A DNA stretch of 64,000 nucleotides from the NCBI RefSeq assembly GCF_000149955.1, contig NC_030986.1, positions 5,559,624-5,623,623 of the forward strand, read 5' to 3'. A program made the translations under genes and the position numbers. Of the stretch, positions 52,785 through 62,687 are shown one piece after another. Numbering within the stretch: the stretch's first letter is position 1; each line of letters begins with the position of its first letter. The stretch comes from Fusarium oxysporum f. sp. lycopersici 4287 (lineage: Eukaryota > Ascomycota > Sordariomycetes > Hypocreales > Nectriaceae). Under the pieces are notes generated by a model, which saw only the letters and a list, made by a program, of their open reading frames with translations, made no database searches and was not told the origin of the DNA.

Positions 52785-55421
52785 ATGGTTTCGTTCTTTG
52801 GCCTCAAGCTTGGAGGCGATAGGAAAAAGTCACAGTAAGCCTCCTTTCTCTAGACTCAACTCTGTACAATTTGACCGACAATTATCAGGGACAAGAAGCT
52901 AGCTTCGAAACAAATACAACATTTACATCGCAATGAAGAATCTGTCTCGTCAACCCCCAAAGACCTCCGCCGACAGAGTAACTTCTCCCGTCCAAATCTC
53001 GCTCGCCCTGGTACTTCCAGCTCTCATCTCGACCCACCAACACAATGGAAAGCCCCTTATATGAACGGTACAGGAGGTGCCTCCTCCATGGTAGACCTGG
53101 GAGCACCGCGCGCACCAGGAATGGGAAATCCGCGGTTTCACTCGTCAGATATAATGCTCAACACACGCTTCGGTAATGGTAGTTCTACGAGTCTCGTTGC
53201 GCCGGGCGCAAGACCTGTCTCACCTACACGTCCTGGGACGGCCATCTCGACAAAGGAGCCTGAGAATCCCTTCAATATTCACTTCGGTAAAGATTCTGTC
53301 AGCAGTATACCGCCGACGCCCCAGGATGAATCAAGGGGTCATGCGGAACCCTTCGAATTCAATCTCGGAAACGAAATTAAGGAAATCAGAAACAAGAGTC
53401 CTGTTCCTACGGCTAACAATGGATATCCATCTCCTCCACCCTCGATTGTCAACGCTGAGCGATCTTTCTCACCGGACCCGCGACCTTCGAGCAGTCGTCA
53501 GAACGTGCCCACTGCACCTAGTCTTCGGAACCCCAGCACTGCAGGTCCAATGTCTCTCCCAAGTCCAGCTGTATCAGTTGCTAGAAGCGACGATGTCTGG
53601 GAGCCGCAGCCTCCTGTTATTCGCAATGTGACAGCCAAGCGCGACACTTTTACCTTTCATACGCCTAGACGGCAGAGCTTTACCATGGACATGGAGACGC
53701 GTGAGAATCACAAGCCAATGGTTGAGGGACTTGCTGGAAATTTTACTGGATTCGACTTTGGTGAGACAGTTAGGAAGGGCAGTATTGGAAGTAAGAGTTT
53801 GGATACTTCGACTGAGGGTGGAGTGAGTCCTACGGACACGAATGTGAAGCCCAGGGTGCTCGGAACGGCGAGAACGGCTAGTCCTTTGAGGACTATGCAG
53901 TCGAGTCCAAGTCTGAGCATGATTGATACGGCATTGACACGAGCTCGAACTGCGAGTGATGCCATGTCTCCTCTCTCGTTGGTCTCGTCACTGGCATCCG
54001 CGGCAGCAGAGGAGACGCCGCGTATACAGACACCTCAGCCTTCTCAACAGACAAAGCCGACTCAACAGCCTCCCAAGATTCTCCAGCCCGGCCAGCTCTC
54101 GGAACCTCTTCAGGCGATCAGACCTGTCTCACCCTCGCGCTCTCCTCAACCTTCGCCTCTTTCTCAACCTCCTCAGCAGAACTCTCCAGGACCATCTCCG
54201 ATTCTCTCCAACTTCCCAGGTCGATCGCCATCTCCGCCAATGGTAGAACCTCATTTCCCTCGATCTCCTCCCCGACCACTCATGCAAACCCTCCAGCCAT
54301 CTCCTCAGTACCCGACAAAGCAGTACAAGGCCTATCAACCTCCGGACTCGTCTCCACCAACGAAACCACTCCCTTCGCCATACCGGTCACCTACCGCTCC
54401 TCTCCCGCCTGTACCACCACCTCGCTTGAACCCTGGTAACAGAAGTAGGAGTAACACTCCTGATACGGCAGCGAGTACGAACCCGGGTTACATGAACCGA
54501 CCTCTCGAACCTCCGCCTCGTGGCCTCCGTGCCCGAACTGACTCCGAGCCACGACTTGGCCGACCTCTTCGCGTTCCAGCTCCTCTAGTCGATCGCTCGG
54601 CTACCATTCCCATGGTTGGGCCTGGACCTCGAAGTGCGGTTGGTCCAGGCTTTGATGAGAGCGGTTTTGTCCGTGCTGAGCGTCTTCCTGAACCACCACG
54701 AACAGCCAGCCCTTTCTCGCAACAAAGCCCCATGGAAGGCGAGTTTCCCGTTCAAAAAGGCCTTCCTCGAGGTCGCAGGCCTCAACCTCCTGAGATGCAA
54801 AGTTCCGAAAGGCCCTTTGGCCTGGAGCCAAGAAAACAGCGCCGCCAACCTCCTATGTATCCTCCGCCCAGAAGCACAGAGTCACCCGTGGCCGACTCGC
54901 AACTGGATGAAGTTTTGAACCAACCCGGCACACCAAACTGGAACGACTTCGACCGCGCCGAAGCGCACAAGTCCGCTATCCCAGCTGCTCTCTCACCTTT
55001 TCGCACACAATTCACTCGATCTCCCACACAAGCCACCGACGACTCTTTAAGCCCACGTCTCGCACAATACGCTTCCTCGCCCATCTCAGACACACCACCC
55101 AGTCTACCTTCACCATCCTTCCCATCGCTACAAAAGTCAATCTCCAGCTCGAGTGAAAATCTCGCGCGTACTTTTGACATGATGTCTGATGGGAACTACG
55201 AGCGACATGAGCAGAATCAAGCTCGGCCGCTCATTTCACCTGTGATGGCGGACTTTGTACCCCCGAGGGACAGAGACCGCAGCAAGACTCGCGTCGAGGC
55301 AAAGAGAGCACCTCCTCGTCCTTCGCCAATTGTTCCTCCATCGCTGGCCGCAGGAGCAGAGCCGACGAGAGTCAGAACTCCTAATCCCGTGGTAGATGCG
55401 TTCAATCCTGGCTTTATATAA
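52785..55421 (+). CDS. Large proline/serine-rich disordered protein, function unknown
   Basis: Two exons, 52785-52834 and 52889-55421 (54-nt intron), give 860 residues. Exon 1 encodes MVSFFGLKLGGDRKKSQ, a short conserved-looking basic N-terminus which joins DKKLASKQIQHLHRNEES. Nearly all the rest is low complexity: Pro, Ser, Arg and Gln with many PxxP and SPxR-like motifs, densest at about residues 420-560. No globular domain or membrane segment is seen. It may be a scaffold or signalling protein with SH3-binding and phosphorylation sites, but that is only composition-based inference. It ends NPVVDAFNPGFI. Confidence 0.75.
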
Positions 55422-55829
55422 ATGGATTATATCAAAGCGAATCATCTTTATATCTCAGCGAGTTGGATTTCAAAAAAGAGGCAAAAGACCCTCATGACTT
55501 TTCTTTTCTTGTTTAGCTATCGCTTATTCCCCCTTTTTTCTTCTATCACATTTATTTTTTTTTGGATATGGCGTCTTTCGCTTATAGATCTATCACATAC
55601 CCCCGTCCCTCGCTGCGTTCTTTACTTTCGTTTCTTCTCTTTGTATATAGTCATCATCATTATCATCGGGACATGATTAGTGGATAATGTCTAAGGAATA
55701 CAACATCCAGTGCCTTGAGCCTGGATCTTACATGACTACCTGAAGTGTGTCCCAAACGTGATTGTATTGCGTTATACATGGTAAACCCAAAAATTGGTGC
55801 CAATTTTACATTACTATAGAATACATATA
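55422..55829. other. Convergent intergenic region, T-rich
   Basis: The region is 408 bases, with T-rich runs near 55530-55565 after the plus-strand stop, typical of a 3' region. No gene is seen. Confidence 0.5.
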
Positions 55830-57332
55830 CTAGCCGAGGAACATGCGGAGGTTGTTGCCGATGTACTTGAGATCCAGGAGGAATGTGTCATGGCCAAACA
55901 TGCTCATCTCTTCGCTCAACTCGACGTGCGTTACGTTCCTGTTTCCAGCTAGACGGACAGCCTCAGCTACCTCGCGCTGTTGCCATGCTGGGAAGAGGAT
56001 GTCACTTGCAACGCCCATAACCAGCGTGGGGGTGTCGCGCAGTGGTGCGAGACCGTGGATCAGATCCTCTGGGGGTCGTGAGCCTGGCACGACAGTTGCA
56101 TCTGAGGGGTCGGGGTGGGCGCCAGGCTGTTCCTCATAAGGTTTGTTGGGCAGAGTAAGACTGCATGCGTCAGGTGAAAGGGGAGAAGCTTCTCCTGAAG
56201 CAAGATTCTTCTCGCGCTCTTGGCGACGAGCATGAGTTGCGCGCTGATGCTCAATACCCAGGTCGAAAAGATCCATAGCCTTGCTGACGTACAAAAGACT
56301 GTTAGGATCATAGTTCAAACACCACTTCTCACCCGCGTGGTCAAGATACGTCTCAATGAGAAAGTCCGGACATAGCGCGGGCGGTTTACTCGAGTCTGCT
56401 CGACGACGACCGAAGCGCTGCTCCCACTCCGGTCCAGAGCGATACGTAACCGTCGCAATCTCACGCGCAAGCTTCATACCAGCATGAGGAGGAACCTTTC
56501 CGTAGTAAAAACCACGGTTCCAGTTTGGATCCATCATGAGGACTTGGCGCTGAGTATGGCGCATGGCGATACTGTACGGATGAGAGCGTGCGCAGCCGCT
56601 GATAGAGACGATGCGACCTACGCGCGAGGGGAAGAGAACACCTGCGGCGAGGGATTGCATTCCGCCCATTGAAGAACCAACGGAAGCGTAGAGTTTGTCA
56701 ATGCCGAGATGGTCGAGAAGACGGAATTGGGCGCGGACCATATCATCCATCGTCAAGATGGGAAAATGCGTTGCATAGCGCTCTCCATTTCCTGGATCGA
56801 CACTACTCGGTCCCGTAGAACCGTTACAGCCGCCGATGACATTCGTGCAGATAACGTGGTATTTATTCGTATCAAGCGGTCCTCCTGGCCCAATGAACTT
56901 CTCCCACCAGCCAGGCTTTGTATTCGCCTCTGTAGAGTGCGCATGTGACGAAGCGGACAACCCGGTGTGTAGAAGAATAGCATTCGATTTATCGGCGTTG
57001 AGCTCACCCCACGTTTCATACGCTATGTTGAACTCGGGAAGGACGCCGCCCCAGTCTAGCATGAAAGGTTCTTTGCAGAGATAATTCTGCGTGGCGCCTG
57101 ATGTATACGAGGGCTCGGTGTCATCGTCGGTTAAGCGGGCAGAACGGGATTCTAATGCGTCGAGGCAGGGGAATGACATTGCTGGGTTAGATGCGACGCC
57201 CGACTTCCGGGGCGTAGCGGAGTGAAGCTCTCGGACCCTCGGGGCGAGACATGTTGGGCGGACAAGTCTTGAGGGAGCAAAGGATGTTTGGAGCTGGCGG
57301 GTTGAGCGTACGAGAGACCTTGAGGACCTCAT
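55830..57332 (-). CDS. Serine O-acetyltransferase of the MetX/homoserine acetyltransferase family, mitochondrial (CysA/Cys2-like)
   Basis: A single exon of 500 residues from ATG 57332. The N-terminus [20 protein letters not shown] is an Arg/Ser-rich amphipathic mitochondrial presequence. The alpha/beta-hydrolase core has [33 protein letters not shown], the nucleophile elbow VGSSMGGMQ (Ser about 221), SDILFP (Asp) and [10 protein letters not shown] (His). Family knowledge: fungal MetX-like proteins include cytosolic homoserine acetyltransferase (MET2) and mitochondrial serine acetyltransferase (Aspergillus CysA, fission yeast Cys2). The presequence and the sequence around the elbow favour the serine enzyme, giving O-acetylserine for cysteine synthesis. 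Homoserine acetyltransferase is the alternative. The frame stays open upstream, and an in-frame ATG at 57500 exists. Confidence 0.82.
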   Translation of the reverse strand: MRSSRSLVRSTRQLQTSFAPSRLVRPTCLAPRVRELHSATPRKSGVASNPAMSFPCLDALESRSARLTDDDTEPSYTSGATQNYLCKEPFMLDWGGVLPEFNIAYETWGELNADKSNAILLHTGLSASSHAHSTEANTKPGWWEKFIGPGGPLDTNKYHVICTNVIGGCNGSTGPSSVDPGNGERYATHFPILTMDDMVRAQFRLLDHLGIDKLYASVGSSMGGMQSLAAGVLFPSRVGRIVSISGCARSHPYSIAMRHTQRQVLMMDPNWNRGFYYGKVPPHAGMKLAREIATVTYRSGPEWEQRFGRRRADSSKPPALCPDFLIETYLDHAGEKWCLNYDPNSLLYVSKAMDLFDLGIEHQRATHARRQEREKNLASGEASPLSPDACSLTLPNKPYEEQPGAHPDPSDATVVPGSRPPEDLIHGLAPLRDTPTLVMGVASDILFPAWQQREVAEAVRLAGNRNVTHVELSEEMSMFGHDTFLLDLKYIGNNLRMFLG

Positions 57333-57927
57333 GGTGGGATGTGAGTATGAGGAGGAATTGTCGTTTGGGGAGAGCTGAGCTTCATGTTTGTAATCGAGGA
57401 TTCTTGGACGGCGAAATTGATGGAGCTCCGATGCGCGGGGGACGGGATCAGACGCCGGGTCGGGATGATGCCATTGCACGTGCGATAAGATATGGAGCAT
57501 GTGATAAGATACGGTAGCTGAGGTGTAAGTAGAGAGGGGACTATCTCCAGCTACCACCTACTACTTACATAGCTCAGAGTAGAAATAGTTTCTAAATATT
57601 CTTCAATACAATTGATATAGATCTGAAGATCATCGTCATAAGGCTAAGCCTAAGTTTAGGCTTAAAATCATTACAAGAGAAATAGCAGAGAGATCACGCT
57701 TTTCTGTGTCCCCAAGGCACGTGTACATCTTCTGACGTCAATTCAACGCCGCAGCTGTAGGTGATAAGCTGCTGCCTCTCTAGAACAAGCCCCAAACGCG
57801 TCACCTTCGCCGTGTATACATAAAAAACCTGTCTTTTTCGCTTTCACCAAATACACTACAAATTCATTTCTACTCTCCTAGATTTATGCTGATCTACCTT
57901 TTTTACTTCTTCATCGCCTATCTCATC
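57333..57927. promoter_or_regulatory. Divergent promoter with a 20-nt palindrome
   Basis: The region is 595 bases between the acetyltransferase and an uncharacterised gene. A near-perfect palindrome lies at 57645-57664. No gene is seen. Confidence 0.5.
57645..57664. promoter_or_regulatory. 20-nt palindrome (9-bp perfect arms, 2-nt centre)
   Basis: TAAGCCTAA, GT, TTAGGCTTA. It sits about 313 bases before the acetyltransferase start and about 264 before the opposite gene. A dimeric regulator site or a cruciform is possible; the factor is unknown. Confidence 0.5.
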
Positions 57928-59038
57928 ATGGCGCAGAGCATTCCCCAGAACGTAATCCAGGGCTTGCGAACTATGCTATCGCTGGGGAGCCAGAACGGCA
58001 ATGAGACGAGCTCTTCTTCTTCTGGGGGGTTGACGCCCGTGGATGTGGTTATTACGCGAATCATGCTCACGAAGGGGAAGAAGCTTCCGCCGGGTGTTGT
58101 CGATGTTATCTTGGACTTTGCGGAGTATTGGGCGCATTCGAGTAATGAGGTTGATTATATCGCTGAGCACTCGAGCCCTCTTCGCGTCAACGGCCAAAGC
58201 CCCTCCGAGAACAAATTCCTTGTAAGTCAAACCCCCCATTAAACAAGGTGCAAGACTAATTACTGTACCTTAGCTTCGATCGTTTCCTGTGGGTCTGACG
58301 GGTATTCAAGGCAAGAAAGCACTTGCTGAAGTGTTGGCGTATGATCTGAACGAGGCGAAACCGGCGCCTTTAAAGACGGAGCATGATGCTTCATATTTTG
58401 CAAAGTTGGCTGATTATCCTACCCCGAAATTACTCCACCCTGTGAGAAAGGTGGTCTTTACGATACGGAGTAAGGATCAGGGGTGGGGTGGTGAACCGGA
58501 TAATCGACATACGTATAACGGAGCCTGGACGTGGTTTGAAGCTGGTCTTGAGAAGTTTGACGCCGAACAGACTTGTAAGTCCCAAGACTCATGTATAAAA
58601 CGCAATGCTGATTTTCTAGGTGATCCAAACTGCACATACGACGCCCGCTTCAAATCAGCATCTTCCGTAGCATCACCCCTCGCCGTCTGCGCCCTCCGCC
58701 CTCTCTACCCCTCCATCGTCCCCAAAGGCAACGACAAGTTCGCATACTCGCATCCTCTCGCACACCAAGAGAAATGGACCATCGTTCGCAACAAGACGGC
58801 TCACCGCGCTTGGCAAGACCATGTCATTACGTGGGCGTGGGACGACGATGCCAAGCCTGACTCTGAAGCTGCTGTCAAGATGAAGGCTGAGGAGGGCAGG
58901 GGTGAGGAGACGGGTGATGGGTGGTTCGTGAGGGATTTGAAGATGGGAGATGTTGTTACGGTCTGGGCAAAGGCCAGGTTTGGGGGGTGGGTTAATCATA
59001 TTGAGAAGGTCAAGATTGATGTTTACTGGGCTGTTTGA
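57928..59038 (+). CDS. Conserved-looking fungal protein of unknown function
   Basis: Three exons, 57928-58221, 58274-58574 and 58620-59038, give 337 residues. I chose the ATG at 57928 (ATCATGG context, MAQSIPQNVIQG); an in-frame ATG at 57886 would add a 14-residue hydrophobic start. A helical N-terminal part (DVVITRIMLTKGKKLPPGVV, ILDFAEYWAHSS) is followed by a beta-rich C-terminal part with DNRHTYNGAWTWFEAGLE and VVTVWAKARFGGWVNHIEKV. I do not recognise a named domain. The second intron (45 nt) is a multiple of three and has no in-frame stop, so retained transcripts would still code. Confidence 0.75.
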
Positions 59039-59355
59039 GCGATGGCCTGTGGGAGCACCTACGGAATGAGGGACGGAGTATGAGTTATGATTAGTCGCTT
59101 CACTTACAGCCCTATAAATGGGAAATGAATCAATGAGTATACCTACTGCACAATAACTGACCTTTTTGAAGCGACTGGCTGCCATTTCGTATGTGAATGT
59201 ACTCAGTTCAGCTCTCTTTGGTGTTTCAGCCTCATGTCATGATCGCGGGGCAGCGCTCTACGTCATTCACTCAACCCTCCCACAAACACAATCTCAACCT
59301 AATCTTCAATAGACTTCCGCCAATCCCAAGCTATCTCCAGAAATAACACCAGGAA
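59039..59355. other. Intergenic, promoter of the first Nudix gene
   Basis: The region is 317 bases. No gene or clear motif is seen. Confidence 0.45.
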
Positions 59356-60306
59356 ATGAGATTCATCGCCAACGTCTGCAGAAACCCCAGGCTTTTACTC
59401 TCAGCAACCTGTCTCGTTCACCAAACCTCATCTCTTCACCACTTCACGCGCACAATGTCTACCACGCTCAAGAGCCACAACGTCCCTCTCAGTCTTCCTG
59501 ATGGACTTTCAGAAGAACAACTCACTTCATTCAAACCATTTACTGTATGGTTTTCACCCATCTTCTCTTCAGCTTGCTAAAACTCTCAGAATTGGGTCAA
59601 CACACTCACAAACTCACTCCGTCTTCAATCCGATGAATCTCACCCCTTCCACAAAGACCCCTACTCTCTGCGCTCAGTTACAATCCAATCCTACGATCTC
59701 TTCGGCGCCAAACGTATCGGCTTCATAAAACTCACAGCAACTGTCTCCAATGACTCGGGTGAAACACTACCAGCAGCCGCACTCCTCCGCGGCCCCAGCG
59801 TAGCAATGCTCTTTATGCTCATCCCCTCCGACGTTCCCCCCTCATCCTCAGAGCGCTACGTCGTCCTCACAGTCCAAACCCGCGTTCCCGCCGGCAGTCT
59901 TAGCTTCACTGAACTACCAGCGGGTATGGTCGACGACGCGGGTAGCTTCGCCGGAGCAGCAGCGCAAGAAATAAAGGAAGAGCTCGGTGTCACGATAAAA
60001 GAAGAAGAGCTTACAAATTTAAGTGAGCTTGCTACAGCTGAGGATAGTGAAGACATTGCGAGGGGTATGTTTCCTAGCGCCGGGGGTTGTGATGAGTATA
60101 TTACGATATTTAGCTATGAGATGAAGATCGAGAGGGAGAAGATCAAGGAGTGGAGTGGGCGGTTGACGGGGTTGAGGGAGCATGGGGAGAAGATCACGCT
60201 GAAGGTTGTGCCGATGAAGGATGCTTGGAGGGAGGGCGCGAGGGATGCAAAGTGTTTGGCTGCTTTGGCTCTTTGGAGGGGGCTGGAGGAGGAGGGGAAG
60301 TTGTAG
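59356..60306 (+). CDS. Nudix hydrolase, nucleotide-sugar pyrophosphatase type (plant NUDX14-like)
   Basis: Two exons, 59356-59544 and 59590-60306, give 301 residues. The N-terminus MRFIANVCRNPRLLLSATC with later HHFTRTMSTT suggests a mitochondrial presequence, or a second start at the internal MSTT. The Nudix box runs from GMVDDAGSFAG to QEIKEELG (residues 175-196). The two catalytic Glu of the EE pair are kept, but the first box Glu is Gly and the Arg of RE is Gln. FPSAGGCDEYITIF and TGLREHGEKITLKV match ADP-sugar/UDP-sugar pyrophosphatases such as Arabidopsis NUDX14. Likely substrate: ADP-ribose or ADP/UDP-sugars. Altered box residues may change metal binding. Next to another Nudix gene. 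Confidence 0.85.
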
Positions 60307-60844
60307 AGATATTGCGATGTCCTGGTTGTTGGTGGTAGTAACTTGGGTGAGGCTGTCATCCCACTCCGAAGCATGCGAGATAGGATGTGTTGAGGCTGTC
60401 GCTCTTGAGCATGGTTATAGGCTAGATAAGGGTAAATACCCAATAATCTCCTGGAAGAAGCATTGAGTTCAACTGAAACATGCATCCTCGAGGGACAACT
60501 GTGCATGAAGCTAAAAATCTGGTCGCGGGGTTCACGATAGAAGCCGATTTGAGATGTCTTCAACTGATGATAAGTTCACATTTTTCCAACCAAAACCTAT
60601 TCCAAAGCCCTACGGCAGTACTACTGAACCTATAAGCATAATTCTATTCATTATTTAAAATTTAATTCCTCGCGATAGACACGTAATTGGTGATTTCATC
60701 GCATGATTTGAGTAGCTTCAGGGTAGCTTGTGTGACGTTGCACATCTTCTCACCGACTTCGGCGGGGCGGTAGCCAACTCATCATGACTTCTCAAAAGAC
60801 AGCCAAAACAAACAAGCAAAACATTCTTTTTCAACTCACTCAAA
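60307..60844. other. Intergenic between the two Nudix genes
   Basis: The region is 538 bases. No gene is supported. AT-rich text near 60640-60670. Confidence 0.45.
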
Positions 60845-61557
60845 ATGTCTGTTTTCGATGCCAAAGTGACATCCACTGAGCCCCTCGTAAGTATTCCTCC
60901 CACAGTTGACCAACATCCGCTAACAAACTCAGTCTAAGGAGGAAGCTCGCTGGATCAAACTCTCCAAGTACGCTCACTCACCTCTTTTCTCACCTCTCAC
61001 CTCTAACATGAACATTTAGAATCACATACCGTGACCCAACAGGGACATCCCGAACCTGGGAATCAGCCGAACGTCTCACGCGTCCTAAAACCGCTGACAT
61101 CGACGGCGTAGGCATAGTAGCCATCCTCCCCCTCCCCACAGGCCCCGAACTCATACTCCAAAAACAATACCGCCCTCCCATCAACGCCGTAACAATCGAA
61201 GTACCAGCCGGTCTAATCGACGAGGGCGAAACACCCGAAGAATGCGCCATCCGCGAACTCCGCGAGGAAACAGGCTACGTCGGCGTCGCTACCGAGACGT
61301 CGCCCATGATGTTTAACGACCCGGGGTTTTGCAACACGAATTTGAAGATGGTGCATGTTAGTGTTGATATGGAGTTACCTGAGAATAAGAACTTGAAGCC
61401 GGAGCTGGAGGAGGGGGAGTTCATTGAGGTTTTTACGGTGAAATTGACGGACTTGTGGGGGATGTGTGAGACTTGGGAGAGGGAGGGCTGTGCGATTGAT
61501 GCGAGGGTTGGGACTTTGGCGGAGGGGATCTTGTTGGCGCAGAGATTCAAGCTGTAG
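60845..61557 (+). CDS. YSA1: ADP-ribose pyrophosphatase, Nudix family (yeast Ysa1-like)
   Basis: Three exons, 60845-60886, 60933-60967 and 61020-61557, give 204 residues. The first two exons code only 14 and about 12 residues (MSVFDAKVTSTEPL, SKEEARWIKLSK). The Nudix box GLIDEGETPEECAIRELREE followed by TGY (residues 90-112) is fully canonical. ILQKQYRPPINAVTIEVPAG before it and MMFNDPGFCNTNLKMV after it are typical of ADP-ribose/ADP-sugar diphosphatases of the Ysa1/NUDT5 group. Reaction: ADP-ribose to AMP and ribose 5-phosphate. It has no targeting signal, so probably cytosolic. Confidence 0.92.
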
Positions 61558-61730
61558 AAGATCAACGAGTGATAGACTATAGAACGAAAAGCTATGATTA
61601 GAATCAGTCGGTCACATAGAGATGTCCTTTCACATAAAGATATCAGACTCAAAACATAAGTGTGTTCTCTATTATACTTAACTATGTACAGGAAAGGTTG
61701 ATATGGGATCACCAGAAAGCATGCCGTCTT

Positions 61731-62687
61731 CTAAACAGGCACAGCCTTCCCAGCCTCACCCTCATCAACACTACAAACCCTATTACAAGCCCCCTGCTCC
61801 GTGCGTCCATGCAAAACCTCAATCCACTGAATCTGCTGATACGCTGCACCACCCTCTGGAATAGTACCCGTCCACGTATCCCCGTTACTCCAGGCATTAA
61901 AGCTCAGCTGCGCGGGATCTCTCGGCACCTGGAACGCATTGCGCCAGGTCTCTTTATCGTTGACCTTCCAGATCGTAGCATCGGGTGTCCAATCGATAGT
62001 GTGCTTTGCCCAGTCTGTCCACTTGAGACCGTCGGGGAGTGTGGCTGCTAGATGAGCGCCTTCGACCTCGCCGCCCTCATCGGTGTAGGAGGGTTGGTTT
62101 GTGTAGTGGATGATTGTGGGATCGTCCTTTGTGAGGACTTCGATGTCTGCTTCTTGGACGAGGGCGAGGGAGCCGCCGTTGAGGTAGGTGAACATGGCTG
62201 TGCAGGCACCGGGAGAACCCTTGGTACGAGCATACATTCTCAACGAGACGTATTGATGCTTCTCCAGAGACTCAAACTCAGAAGCGGTTTGGAAGCCATT
62301 GTGACGAGCTGTTCTCATAGTCAACCACGTGTCACTCGCAGGAGAGACATCATTATTCTCCTCAATGTACAGGTTATTATAAGTATTCTGCATAGGAAAC
62401 TCTTCGTTCCCATTGTTCCATTTCTGAGGACCCCAGGTTTGAGTAAATTCAGACTCCCAGTTGAAGAAATCTGAAGAAAAGCCTGCTTCGGCGTTGCCTT
62501 GGATTGTGTCGATGAGAGGAGGAACACCGGCGTATTGGGAGAGGGAACGGAAGTCAAAGAAGGAGTGGCTTGTGTAGTATTGGGGATTATCGCCCTTGGT
62601 AACGTAGCAATCGCATGATGGATCCTGGGCGAGAGCCAAGGGAGCGATGGCGAGGATGGATGCGAGGAGGGACTGGGTGGAAGACAT
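61731..62687 (-). CDS. Secreted GH16-like beta-glucanase/concanavalin-fold protein
   Basis: A single exon of 318 residues. A signal peptide (MSSTQSLLASILAIAPLALA) precedes a Cys-containing start. The catalytic-type motif ALVQEADIEVL has Glu179, Asp181 and Glu183 in the GH16 pattern ExDxE. KHTIDWTPDATIWKVND is the matching C-terminal strand region of the jelly roll, and LSFNAWSNGDTWTG follows. The sequence lacks a GPI-type tail. Likely an extracellular enzyme acting on beta-1,3/1,4-glucans or cell-wall glucans. Convergent with the Ysa1-like gene. Confidence 0.85.
   Translation of the reverse strand: MSSTQSLLASILAIAPLALAQDPSCDCYVTKGDNPQYYTSHSFFDFRSLSQYAGVPPLIDTIQGNAEAGFSSDFFNWESEFTQTWGPQKWNNGNEEFPMQNTYNNLYIEENNDVSPASDTWLTMRTARHNGFQTASEFESLEKHQYVSLRMYARTKGSPGACTAMFTYLNGGSLALVQEADIEVLTKDDPTIIHYTNQPSYTDEGGEVEGAHLAATLPDGLKWTDWAKHTIDWTPDATIWKVNDKETWRNAFQVPRDPAQLSFNAWSNGDTWTGTIPEGGAAYQQIQWIEVLHGRTEQGACNRVCSVDEGEAGKAVPV

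Noticed and set aside
4657..60540. Identical 17-mer CGCGGGGTTCACGATAG at 4657-4673 and 60524-60540
   Set aside because: No similarity extends beyond it, and a single match of this length can arise by chance in 64 kb compared with itself.
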